DNA from: Holophagae bacterium
GTDB taxonomy: Bacteria > Acidobacteriota > Holophagae > Acanthopleuribacterales > Acanthopleuribacteraceae
NCBI GenBank assembly: GCA_030429565.1
Contig: JAUIFE010000006.1
Span: forward strand, 248,001 to 312,000
Reading direction: 5' to 3'
DNA length: 64,000 nucleotides
Below, in pieces: positions 41,945 to 50,689 of the stretch. The notes beneath the pieces were generated by a model. That model did no database searches. It was given only the letters and a program-made list of their open reading frames with translations, and was not told where the DNA came from. The first letter of the stretch is position 1; each line of letters begins with the position of its first letter. A program made the position numbers and the translations under genes.

Positions 41945-44188
41945 ATGGTTCAGCCATTCTCATCCCCCATGTTTCGCGATCGCTTGGCGGCGCGTTTTTT
42001 CACCCTGGGTGGGGTGTCGGTTTTGCTGAGCCTGGTGGTACTGGTCGGTTTTTTGTTCTGGGAGTTAGTGCCGCTGTTTCAGTCGCCCGCGCTGACCTAC
42101 CTCGGTCAAGTTCAAACTGAAAACGACGCGCATTCGCCCTTGCTTGTGGGCGCTGATCCCGGTTTGGGTCAAGTCTTTACCCTTGACCGTCGCGGTGTGT
42201 TGCGGTTTACCGCCTTTCTCGGTGAAGAGACGGAGCCGACGGTAATCGATCTTGCCGCACAAACGCCGGCCGGCGGCGCCGGTCGCCCCGTGCCTTTGGT
42301 GCATGCCGCGCGTGGTGACGACGATTTGCTTTTTCTACTGTGGGAAGACGGCACCATTCAAGTTTACCGATTGGGTTTTGAATTTACCCAACGTCGCCCG
42401 GCGCCGCCACGCTATTCGTTTGTGTCGCAGCGCGTGTTGCAAGTCTCCGCGGAGGGCGCATTCCGAATCGGCGACCGTCTTGCCGTAGCCTATACCGCCA
42501 AACAGAAATTAACCGTGGCTCGGCTTGACGCTCAGGGTGGGATTGAGTTGCAACACTGGTGGTTGGCGCCGACCTCACCGCGTTCGCCGTACATCGGCGG
42601 GCTGGAAGTTGAGGGCGACCAAGAGGTGGTCGAATCGGTTTGTTACCTGTTGCGGGACCACGATCAGAGGGCTGTTGACTTTGCGCTCGACCATCAGGGT
42701 CGTTACCTCTACGTGGCCGAGCCGAATGGGTACCTCAGCGTTTGGGAAGTGGCCGACGGTCGCTCGGAACTGCGTGCGCGTACCCAGGCGAGCGAAGGGC
42801 GTATTGAGCAAATGGCGCTGCTCGCCGGTGATGTGTCGTGCGTGATTGTCGATCAAATGGGGCGCGTGCGTATTTGGAATTACATCACCGCCAGGACTGA
42901 TGCCGATCGCTTGGTTGCGATTCAAACCACCCATGGGCCGCGTCGTGCGGGTCTGTTGCCCGTCGCCATTCCCTCCGGCAAAGCTTTTTTGACTTACGCT
43001 CAAGGCGACGGTTTGCGTTTGTTTAACCTCATTGGACCCGAGGCGCTTTTGCATGAAGCCGAGGTTCCTGAGCTGGCGCAACTTCAGCTCGGTCAAGGCG
43101 GTACCTCCGTTTTGGGTTTGGCGCCCGACGACTCACTGCACATTTGGCGCTTGGAACAGCTCGAGAAAGCGTTTCAGTGGCGGTCGCTTTTTGGCAAAGT
43201 TTGGTACGAGGGTTATCCCGAGCCCGCCTGGGTTTGGCAGTCTTCTTCCGCCGCCGGCAGTTTCCAACCCAAGCTGAGTTTGGTGCCCCTGATTTGGGGT
43301 AGCCTCAAGGGCGCCGTGTACGGCATGTTGTTTTCTTTTCCCCTGGCGGTTTTGTGTGCTGTTTACGTCAGCTTCCTCATGCATCCCAAATGGCGCTTGT
43401 GGATTAAACCGGCCGTCGAGTTGATGTCGGCGATTCCCACCGTCGTCATCGGTTTTTTTGTCGCCATGTGGTTTGCCCCGATTGTGCGCGACGATTTGCT
43501 CGGTTTGGTCGGGGTCATGATTATGTTTCCCGTGCTCATCGGCGTGGCCTTGCTCATCTTATTGCGCAGCAAACGCGGTGTCACCGGTCGCGAGTTTCTG
43601 TGGGGCATGCCGGTATTTTTCATTGCGCTGTGGGGCGCTTTCCAAATGGGATCCTATCTGGAAACCCACTTCTTTATGCCCAGCTTCAGTTTGTGGTTGT
43701 TCGAGCGCTTTGAGTTGCGTTTGGAGCAACGCAACAGCTTAGTGGTTGCTTTTGGCTTGGGTTTGGCTGTGATTCCGCTGGTTTTTACCGTAGCTGAAGA
43801 CGCCTTATCGAGTGTGCCCAAAAGTTTGGTCGCTGCCGCCACCGCTCTCGGCGGCAGTCGCTGGCAAACCTTGCGCTACATAGTTTTGCCGCGCGCTTTT
43901 CCCGGTATGATCGTCGCCGGTCTGATTGGTTTCGGCCGTGTACTGGGGGAAACCATGATCGTTCTCATTGCTTCGGGTAATACACCCATCATCAGCACCG
44001 GCCCGCTCAGCGGCATGCGCAGTCTGGCCGCCAACATGGTTGTTGAAATCTCCGAGGCCTCGGTCGACAGCCACCTGTATCGCGTGTTGATTTTGTCGGC
44101 TGTGATGTTATTGCTGGTGACTTTTTTTGTGAATACTCTGGCCGCCTTGTTGCGCTCGCGCATGAAGCGAGGTCACTATGAATTTTAA
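41945..44188 (+). CDS. pstC: Phosphate ABC transporter permease PstC with large periplasmic insertion
   Basis: 747 residues, about twice the normal PstC. A first helix (about 20-44) is followed by roughly 380 periplasmic residues that look like a beta-propeller (repeated strands such as QVFTLDRRGVLRFTAF, VYRLGFEF, YLYVAEPNGYLSVWEV, LHIWRLEQL). The permease core follows (about 455-747), with the PstC helices and the coupling motif PKSLVAAATALGGSRWQTLRYIVLP. Similar long PstC forms are known in some gamma-proteobacteria. The extra domain may interact with PstS or sense the envelope. 30 bases after pstS, in an operon with pstA, pstB and phoU. Confidence 0.92.
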   Translation: MVQPFSSPMFRDRLAARFFTLGGVSVLLSLVVLVGFLFWELVPLFQSPALTYLGQVQTENDAHSPLLVGADPGLGQVFTLDRRGVLRFTAFLGEETEPTVIDLAAQTPAGGAGRPVPLVHAARGDDDLLFLLWEDGTIQVYRLGFEFTQRRPAPPRYSFVSQRVLQVSAEGAFRIGDRLAVAYTAKQKLTVARLDAQGGIELQHWWLAPTSPRSPYIGGLEVEGDQEVVESVCYLLRDHDQRAVDFALDHQGRYLYVAEPNGYLSVWEVADGRSELRARTQASEGRIEQMALLAGDVSCVIVDQMGRVRIWNYITARTDADRLVAIQTTHGPRRAGLLPVAIPSGKAFLTYAQGDGLRLFNLIGPEALLHEAEVPELAQLQLGQGGTSVLGLAPDDSLHIWRLEQLEKAFQWRSLFGKVWYEGYPEPAWVWQSSSAAGSFQPKLSLVPLIWGSLKGAVYGMLFSFPLAVLCAVYVSFLMHPKWRLWIKPAVELMSAIPTVVIGFFVAMWFAPIVRDDLLGLVGVMIMFPVLIGVALLILLRSKRGVTGREFLWGMPVFFIALWGAFQMGSYLETHFFMPSFSLWLFERFELRLEQRNSLVVAFGLGLAVIPLVFTVAEDALSSVPKSLVAAATALGGSRWQTLRYIVLPRAFPGMIVAGLIGFGRVLGETMIVLIASGNTPIISTGPLSGMRSLAANMVVEISEASVDSHLYRVLILSAVMLLLVTFFVNTLAALLRSRMKRGHYEF

Positions 44189-44224
44189 TTCCGCCACTTT
44201 CGGTCGTTCTCGGAGGGTCGGCTT

Positions 44225-45907
44225 ATGACGAAATCCATGAGCCCGCGCGCCGGCCAACGGCGCCGTCGTCGTTATCGCGATGTCGAGGAAGGTGGCTTGG
44301 TTTTGCGCCGTTTCCCGTTTTCCGGCCTCTCCAAAAGCCTGATTCCCTATCAGGGTGACGGTTTGGTTTGGGTCTGTGCCGCCGCAACCAGTGTGGTCCT
44401 GTTGCTGTACCTGTTACTGCTAGGGGTGATTGCCACGCGCGGCTTGGCCGCGCTTTGGGTCAAGCCGGTTGCCGCCGTCGGCCTCATCGACGGCCGTAGT
44501 GTGCTCGGTCACATCGAAGGCAAAACCCACGACGGTACCCGTTGGCGCGTGTTTCGCGGGAACCGCGAGGTCTATGGTCATGATTTTTCCCGCATTGACA
44601 TCGGCGCCGTGGTGTCGGTGACCCATCCCGAAGAAGTGATTGTCTTCGAACGCGTTGAATACGGCCGTGCCATCGGCTACTTGCGCGGCATGATGTTGTC
44701 CGGTTCCGGGGAAATCGTGCGTTTGGATTTGGATCAATTCGCGTTGCGTCACCAGCGCCTTATGAATGAAGAAAACCATGCGTTGAAATTGCTTGGCACC
44801 AAGATGGCCAAAATTAATCAGCGCCTTGAGCATTTGCGTCTCAAGCGCCTCAAACAGCAAGGCCATGCCGGTGCCGCCGACAACGCCGTTCTGTTGGAAG
44901 AGGCGCGCATGCGCCAAGCCTATTTGGAACTGGACCGCAAGCATGTGCAACTGCTCAACGAAATGCGCCAAAAGGCCGCCATCATTGAAACCATAGAAGG
45001 TCGTCGTCTTGAGGTTCCGCTCAGCGATATTCTGCGTTTTTACCAGCCCAACCAAATGAGCCGACTCGACAAACTGGGTTTCTACCTCGTGCGTTTTTGG
45101 GCGCTGCTCAGCGAGAACCCGCGTGAATCCAATACCGAAGGCGGCTTGTTTCCGGTGATTTTTGGGACCTTGTTGTTGGTGCTGTTGATGAGCGTGTTTT
45201 GTGTGCCGTTTGGCGTGGTTGCCGCCGTGTACCTGCACGAATATGCCGGTGAAGGCTGGGTGTTAAACACGGTGCGATTGGCCGTTCACAACCTGGCCTC
45301 GATTCCGGGTATTGTTTATGGTATTTTCGGGCTCGGTTTCTTTGTGTACGGTGTCGGCGGTTGGCTTGATCGGTCATTTTTCCCCGAGCGCTTGCCGATC
45401 CCAACCTTTGGGACCGGTGGGGTTTTGTGGGCCGGCTTAACCATGGCCTTGTTGACTTTGCCGGTGGTGATCGTCAGTACCGAAGAAGGGTTGCGCTCAG
45501 TACCGCGTTTCGTAAAAGAAGGTTCGCTCGCCCTGGGCGCCACCAAATTGCAAACGCTGCGGCGCGTCACTTTGCCGATGGCGATGCCCGGCATTATGAC
45601 CGGCTTCATTCTCGCGATTACCCGCGCCGCCGGTGAAGTGGCCCCGATTATGATTGTCGGTGTGGTCAAAATGGCACCCTTGCTACCCGTTGACGATTCG
45701 TTCCCGATCCTGCATTTCGAGCGCAAGTTCATGCACCTCGGGTTCCATATTTACGATGCAGCCTTCCAGTCGCCCAACGTTGAGGCGGCGTTGCCCCTGG
45801 CTTATGTGACCACCACGTTGTTGCTGTTGCTCGTGTTAACCATGAGCTTGGCCGCCATGTACTTCCGCGCCAAACTGCGCGAGCGCTTTACCGAATATGT
45901 CTTTTAA
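44225..45907 (+). CDS. pstA: Phosphate ABC transporter permease PstA with periplasmic coiled-coil insertion
   Basis: 560 residues, versus about 300 for a normal PstA. The N-terminus is basic; a first helix (about 48-74) leads to a 200-residue insertion with a long coiled coil (LKLLGTKMAKINQRLEHL, MRQAYLELDRKHVQLLNEM). The permease core (about 305-560) has the PstA helices and the coupling motif KEGSLALGATKLQTLRRVTLP. It is the second transmembrane subunit of the Pst importer, partner of PstC. The two enlarged permeases are likely to have evolved together. Confidence 0.92.
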   Translation: MTKSMSPRAGQRRRRRYRDVEEGGLVLRRFPFSGLSKSLIPYQGDGLVWVCAAATSVVLLLYLLLLGVIATRGLAALWVKPVAAVGLIDGRSVLGHIEGKTHDGTRWRVFRGNREVYGHDFSRIDIGAVVSVTHPEEVIVFERVEYGRAIGYLRGMMLSGSGEIVRLDLDQFALRHQRLMNEENHALKLLGTKMAKINQRLEHLRLKRLKQQGHAGAADNAVLLEEARMRQAYLELDRKHVQLLNEMRQKAAIIETIEGRRLEVPLSDILRFYQPNQMSRLDKLGFYLVRFWALLSENPRESNTEGGLFPVIFGTLLLVLLMSVFCVPFGVVAAVYLHEYAGEGWVLNTVRLAVHNLASIPGIVYGIFGLGFFVYGVGGWLDRSFFPERLPIPTFGTGGVLWAGLTMALLTLPVVIVSTEEGLRSVPRFVKEGSLALGATKLQTLRRVTLPMAMPGIMTGFILAITRAAGEVAPIMIVGVVKMAPLLPVDDSFPILHFERKFMHLGFHIYDAAFQSPNVEAALPLAYVTTTLLLLLVLTMSLAAMYFRAKLRERFTEYVF

Positions 45908-45919
45908 GGAGGGGGCTGA

Positions 45920-46699
45920 ATGAGCTATCAACTGCCGGTTGAGTTACCGATTGCCGTGAAAATCAGCAACCTCGGCTTGTACTACGGAAACAAACAAATT
46001 CTCAATGACATCACCCTCGATATCCCCAAAAATCGCGTGACCGCGCTGATTGGGCCGTCCGGCTGTGGGAAATCGGCCTTATTGCGCTGTTTCAACCGCA
46101 TGAATGACCTCATTGACCGCGCGCGAACCACCGGTTCCGTCGTGCTCGACGGCCTCGATATCAACCGTTCCTCCACGGATGTGATCGGCTTGCGTCGTCG
46201 TATCGGGATGGTATTCCAAAAGTCCAACCCCTTTCCTATGACCATTTTCGAGAACGTGGTTTACGGTCTCAAGATTGCCGGCATTAAGGATCGTACCTTG
46301 TTGCGACAAGCTTGCGAGCAGTGCCTGCGCGCCGCCGCGCTTTGGGATGAAGTGAAGGATCGCCTCGATACCAATGCGCTCGCCCTTTCCGGCGGCCAAA
46401 TGCAGCGTCTTTGTATTGCGCGTGCCATTGCCATCAATCCCGAGGTCCTGCTTTTGGACGAGCCATGTTCCGCGCTGGACCCGATTGCGACCGCTCGAAT
46501 TGAAAAACTCATACACGATTTACGTGAGCGTTATACCGTAGTCGTGGTGACCCACAATATGCAGCAGGCATCGCGGGTCGCCGACTACACCGCGTTTCTC
46601 CTCAACGGCGGTTTGGTCGAGTTCAACGAAACCGAAACGCTGTTCACCATGCCCGACCAATCGCGTACCGAGGACTATATTACCGGCCGTTTTGGCTAG
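45920..46699 (+). CDS. pstB: Phosphate ABC transporter ATP-binding protein PstB
   Basis: 259 residues with the full ABC ATPase set: Walker A GPSGCGKS, the PstB-typical RCFNRMNDL, Q loop, signature ALSGGQMQRLCIARA and Walker B LLLDEPCSALDP. The signature reads LSGGQ as usual. It powers phosphate import through PstA and PstC. An AGGAGGGGGC ribosome site precedes the ATG, 12 bases after pstA. Confidence 0.97.
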   Translation: MSYQLPVELPIAVKISNLGLYYGNKQILNDITLDIPKNRVTALIGPSGCGKSALLRCFNRMNDLIDRARTTGSVVLDGLDINRSSTDVIGLRRRIGMVFQKSNPFPMTIFENVVYGLKIAGIKDRTLLRQACEQCLRAAALWDEVKDRLDTNALALSGGQMQRLCIARAIAINPEVLLLDEPCSALDPIATARIEKLIHDLRERYTVVVVTHNMQQASRVADYTAFLLNGGLVEFNETETLFTMPDQSRTEDYITGRFG

Positions 46700-46741
46700 G
46701 GCACGCGCCAACGACCTTCTCATGTACCAAGGAGCCTTGCT

Positions 46742-47416
46742 ATGAAACTTCACTTTCACCGTGAAATCAGCCATCTGAAAACCGAAATCGCCAAGTTGGG
46801 GGGTTTGGTTGAGGATGCCATTGGTAAGGCACTGCAGTGTTTGGAAGAAGGCGAAGACCGTTTGGCCCACGAGGTGCACCAGGGCGACGATTACATCGAC
46901 CGCCTCGAAGTGGAAATTGAGGAACGCTGCTTGAAAATTTTGGCGCTGTATCAGCCGGTCGCCCGCGACCTGCGTTTCATTGTGTCGGCGCTGAAGGTGA
47001 ACAACGAGTTGGAACACATGGGCGATTTTGCCCAATCCATCGCCCAGAAAATTAACTATGTCCCTAAGGAAGCGGTTGATCGATCCGGCATGCGTCTCGA
47101 TGAAATGGGCCGGATTACCCAGAAGATGCTCAGCATGGCTTTGGACGCATTGCTCAAAGAAGACGCCCAGCGCGCTCGTGAAGTCATCGAAATGGACGAC
47201 AAGGTTGACCGGCTCCACGGCCGCCACCACCAAATCATTGCCGACAAAATCCGTGGTCGGCAGGAGCGGGTCACCATGGCCGAACTGGGTTTGTTATCGG
47301 TGTCGCGTTCGCTGGAGCGCATTGCCGACCGCTCGACCTCAATCGCGCAAGATGTTATCTACTACGTCGAAGCGCGGATTGTGCGCCACCAGCGTCGCCG
47401 CGAGGTGACGACCTAA
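46742..47416 (+). CDS. phoU: Phosphate transport regulator PhoU
   Basis: 224 residues, two similar three-helix bundles, with the metal-binding motifs EVEIEERCLKILALYQPVARDLRFI and EMDDKVDRLHGRHHQ. PhoU links Pst to the PhoR/PhoB system and limits phosphate uptake. Neither phoR nor phoB is in the window. It is the last gene of the pst operon, 42 bases after pstB, with AAGGAG before the ATG. Confidence 0.95.
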   Translation: MKLHFHREISHLKTEIAKLGGLVEDAIGKALQCLEEGEDRLAHEVHQGDDYIDRLEVEIEERCLKILALYQPVARDLRFIVSALKVNNELEHMGDFAQSIAQKINYVPKEAVDRSGMRLDEMGRITQKMLSMALDALLKEDAQRAREVIEMDDKVDRLHGRHHQIIADKIRGRQERVTMAELGLLSVSRSLERIADRSTSIAQDVIYYVEARIVRHQRRREVTT

Positions 47417-47617
47417 ATTAACCGCCAATTTGCTATGCCGCTCTGGTTTTTTTGCGAGTTTCCAGAAATTCGTTCCTTTGTAAAAGAATGTGACTTAGCA
47501 CAGTGACGTGGAATATGGAACTCTTTTCTTGGATTTTTTTGTGCCTTTTTCGACCTTCCTGTGATAGCCTGCTTCTCAGCCGTTTGCTCGGCCGACCCAT
47601 CTGTTGGAGTTGTTCCA

Positions 47618-48391
47618 ATGACTGTTGCGCTATCGGTGCTCTCTTTTTTCTGTTTTGCTTCACCGGCGGCCACGCCACACCAATGCACAATAACCGATTA
47701 CCTCAGGGTCATTGAAGGCCAACAACCCCAAACACTGATTCAGCTCGACAAAGAGCCACGCTCGCGTGCGCACCTCGATGCCGACTTGGCTCATCTGGCG
47801 CTGAACCCCAGCGACCTCAAGGCCATGGTTGAAGTTGGGCTGAGTTATTTTAGTGTTTCCGAATCGCGCGACTTTGATTTGCTTGAGCGGGCCTGTACCC
47901 ATTTTTCCGAAGCGCTGGACAAAACCCCGCAGGATGCCGAACTGCTGATGCATTTAGGGCTTGCGACCGGTGCTCGTGCGCTCGATATGAAACCTTCCGT
48001 GTTAAAGCGGCTCAAATACGCCCGCGAAGGTTTTCGTCTCATGGATAAGGCCGTCGATCTCGCCCCCGATTGCCCTTATCTGCGTTTGTTGCGTGGTGGC
48101 GCCCAGCTCATGGCGCATCCCATCTTGCGTCGTGGCGAGGCCCTTAAAAAAGATGCCGCCGCCGTGACGACCTTTATGGCGTCTTCCGCCTTTCAACAAC
48201 TTCCCGATTATCAGCGGGCTCGTTACCACCTGTTTGCCGGTAGTTTTCTTGACCGTGAACGGGAGGGTCGCGACCTGGCTAAAGAACAGTGGCGTCTTGC
48301 TGCGCATCTCGGCGGGCAGAGTTCCATTGCCGGCGAAGCAAAAGCGCGTTTACTCGGCACGTTTAGTTCTCTGGGTTACACCGGCGAATAA
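47618..48391 (+). CDS. Secreted helical-repeat (TPR-like) protein
   Basis: 257 residues with a signal peptide (MTVALSVLSFFCFASPAAT). The body is helical-repeat sequence with TPR character: DLLERACTHFSEALDKTPQDAELLMHLGLATG and LKYAREGFRLMDKAVDLAPD. It recalls TatT-like or substrate-binding helper proteins, without a decisive motif. The ATG at 47618 follows GGAG; a longer frame extends upstream, but its start has no signal-peptide logic. It ends 7 bases from the elaA stop on the other strand. Unknown function. Confidence 0.65.
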   Translation: MTVALSVLSFFCFASPAATPHQCTITDYLRVIEGQQPQTLIQLDKEPRSRAHLDADLAHLALNPSDLKAMVEVGLSYFSVSESRDFDLLERACTHFSEALDKTPQDAELLMHLGLATGARALDMKPSVLKRLKYAREGFRLMDKAVDLAPDCPYLRLLRGGAQLMAHPILRRGEALKKDAAAVTTFMASSAFQQLPDYQRARYHLFAGSFLDREREGRDLAKEQWRLAAHLGGQSSIAGEAKARLLGTFSSLGYTGE

Positions 48392-48398
48392 ACGCCGC

Positions 48399-48878
48399 TT
48401 AACTTGATTCGGGTCGCCGGCGTCGCAGCATTGCCACGTGAGGGATGTTGTCTTCCAAATAGGGCTCACTGACCGTTTCAAAGCCCAGGTTTTGGTAGAA
48501 ACGTTCCAAATACTGCTGTCCCGATAGCTTGATGTCACGGCCGGGGAAGTGCTCGTTTGCCGCTTTGATCCCTTCTCGCATCAGGGACTTACCGGCGCCG
48601 TCGCCACGTGCTTCGGGATCAGTAACGACCCGTCCCAGTGCGACAGCGTCTTTGTACTTGACCCCTGGCGGTACCACCCGCAAATAGGCGATGAGTTGAT
48701 CCGCGCGCCGACCGGCCAGGTGCAAACACGCCTGGTCGAGGCCGTCGGCGTCTAGGTAAACGCAATCCTGTTCGACCACGAACACCTTCTCGCGCAAGTG
48801 AATGATGGCGTACAGCTCGTGGGCGCTGAGTTGGTCAAATGTTTTTAACGACCATAGAATGTCGGCGGCTTGGTTCAT
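48399..48878 (-). CDS. elaA: ElaA-type GNAT acetyltransferase
   Basis: 159 residues, ElaA subfamily of GNAT N-acetyltransferases: LYAIIHLREKVFVVEQDCVY at the N-terminus, the acetyl-CoA loop VTDPEARGDGAGKSLM and the SGQQYLERFYQNLGF C-terminal part. Substrate unknown. The start overlaps the truD stop by 4 bases (ATGA), so it is coupled to truD. Confidence 0.9.
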   Translation of the reverse strand: MNQAADILWSLKTFDQLSAHELYAIIHLREKVFVVEQDCVYLDADGLDQACLHLAGRRADQLIAYLRVVPPGVKYKDAVALGRVVTDPEARGDGAGKSLMREGIKAANEHFPGRDIKLSGQQYLERFYQNLGFETVSEPYLEDNIPHVAMLRRRRPESS

Positions 48879-49876
48879 GGTGCGGCCTCGCTGAAATAAA
48901 CGGGTTGGCTGTAATTAGGCCATTGTTGAATCGGTGCTTTGAGACGGGTTTTCTGTAACAGCCAAGCGAGATAAACCGTGGCATAAGCGCCTGACGGCAA
49001 CGAGAAATGCCAATCAAGGCGGGATCCGTTGCTCGTGATCGTTACGTTTTCGGCGTTGACGAACAGCGCGCGGCGCGTGCCCAGTGCAATTTTACCGAAG
49101 GTCCGAAAATCCTCGCTGGTTTTGCCGAACTCTGCGAGGAAGGCGGTTTCCGCGTCGGTAAGTTGGACCTTGTAACCATACATTGGGCCGCTCGGGCTGA
49201 CGTCGCCGATTTCGAAGCGCTGTTGCATGGTCTCATCCAGCGGTGCTTGGAAAAAGCGTTTGGCGCCGCGTTTCTGCCACAGTTCGTCCTGACCCAAATG
49301 GAAATGATCCAAGCGGCGCTGCAAGTACTGGTTGAACAAATAGGCTTGCGCTACCGAAACCGCCATCGCGCGTTTGCCTTTACTTTGTTTGCGATTGCTT
49401 TGCGGCCAAAAGTGGTCGCGATTAAGGCGGCGCGCGGCTGAACCGAAACGCTGCGGCCCAAAGAAATTGGGGAAACGCGTGGTGGCGGTTAGGCGGGCGG
49501 CGTCGGCTTGCGGGTCACTGCTGATGAAACTCAAGCGAAAGTGATTGGCGGCGACCAAGCCCGGTTTCAGGCTTTGGGCACCACGGGTGATGCGAATAAT
49601 CTCGAAACCCTCGCCGCGTTGTGGCGGTGCTTGGCGTTGGCGGTCGGCGGGCCACGAGAGCCACTGTTCCGAAGTGCTCAGGTGATCTTTGAGGCCTGCG
49701 TGACCGATGTGGGCCAGCGGGACACCGGTGATTTCGGACAGCTTCTGCTTGAGCCGTTGGGTGCTGAGGGCGCGTTTGCGGAAACACGCAAACACAAAGG
49801 GGCCCTGCCCTTCCGGTGGGTAAAGTAGTTCTTCTGTGACGAAAAAGGTCGCCTCGGTTTGGTGAAAGTGCAGCAA
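48875..49876 (-). CDS. truD: tRNA pseudouridine synthase D
   Basis: 333 residues. TruD makes pseudouridine 13 in tRNA-Glu. Diagnostic motifs: HIGHAGLKDHLSTSEQWLS, with the catalytic Asp, and FPNFFGPQRFG; the family insertion follows. Start is TTG, preceded by AGGAGC. It is the promoter-proximal gene of the truD-elaA pair. The gene is short of some family members but complete. Confidence 0.93.
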   Translation of the reverse strand: MLHFHQTEATFFVTEELLYPPEGQGPFVFACFRKRALSTQRLKQKLSEITGVPLAHIGHAGLKDHLSTSEQWLSWPADRQRQAPPQRGEGFEIIRITRGAQSLKPGLVAANHFRLSFISSDPQADAARLTATTRFPNFFGPQRFGSAARRLNRDHFWPQSNRKQSKGKRAMAVSVAQAYLFNQYLQRRLDHFHLGQDELWQKRGAKRFFQAPLDETMQQRFEIGDVSPSGPMYGYKVQLTDAETAFLAEFGKTSEDFRTFGKIALGTRRALFVNAENVTITSNGSRLDWHFSLPSGAYATVYLAWLLQKTRLKAPIQQWPNYSQPVYFSEAAP

Positions 49877-50129
49877 GCAGTGCTCCTGATGAAGTCCCTG
49901 GATTCTTTGTGGCGCCGAAGTTGGTGGTGGCCGGCCACCGATATTCTCACACGCTGCTTGATGCTGCGTGCAACAAAGTCACGCATTTTCGAAATCGCCG
50001 GCTCTTATCCAGCGGGAAAAAAACAATGAATGTGACATGCGGTTGTTTTAGTTGGTGTTGGTTGTTAAATTGGGCGTTTGACAACTGTGGGCCTGTTGAG
50101 AAGGCAATCGGTAAAAAGGACGGTGGGCT

Positions 50130-50600
50130 GTGGCTTTGTTTTGGCGTCAGGGCGATTTGTTCCAAGAAGATGTAACGGCATTGGTTAACCCGGTTAACTG
50201 TGTCGGGGTGATGGGGCGCGGCTTGGCGCTACAATTCAAACGGACATTTCCCGATAACTTTAGGGCTTATGCCGAGGCTTGCAAGCAAGGGCGGGTGCAA
50301 CCAGGTCGAATGTTTGTCACAGAAACCCAAACCGGCGCCAAGCTGCGGTTCCTCATCAACTTTCCAACGAAACGACATTGGCGCGCAAAAAGCCGGCTGG
50401 AAGATATTCAAGCCGGATTGCTTGACTTAGCTCGGGTCATTCGGGCTAACGATATTGATTCATTGGCGCTGCCGGCTTTGGGTTGTGGTTTGGGCGGCCT
50501 CGATTGGGCCCTTGTTAAACCGGAAATCGAACGGGTTGCCGCGTCATTAAGCGAGGTGACCTTGGTGGTGTTTGCGCCGCCGAAAACGCCACCGGCATAG
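50130..50600 (+). CDS. Macro-domain protein, probable ADP-ribosyl hydrolase
   Basis: 156 residues forming one macro domain: NPVNCVGVMGRGLALQFKRTFP near the N-terminus and LPALGCGLGGLDWALVKPEI at the C-terminus, the two ADP-ribose-binding loops. The NCVGVMGRG version resembles TARG1/DarG-type domains that remove ADP-ribose from DNA or proteins. No DarT toxin gene is adjacent, so the toxin-antitoxin link is not supported here. Start GTG follows AAAAGGACGG. It stands alone, divergent from truD. Confidence 0.85.
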   Translation: MALFWRQGDLFQEDVTALVNPVNCVGVMGRGLALQFKRTFPDNFRAYAEACKQGRVQPGRMFVTETQTGAKLRFLINFPTKRHWRAKSRLEDIQAGLLDLARVIRANDIDSLALPALGCGLGGLDWALVKPEIERVAASLSEVTLVVFAPPKTPPA

Positions 50601-50689
50601 GGCGTTGTTTCTAATGAAACGGCCCGCGCAGAGCTGTATCGTACTGGGCATGCGTGGACAAGACGTTCTCATCGTCGTCGTGTCGGCGG

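Noticed and set aside
50130..50600. DarTG toxin-antitoxin system
   Set aside because: Only the macro domain is present; the genes on either side encode a transglycosylase and TruD.
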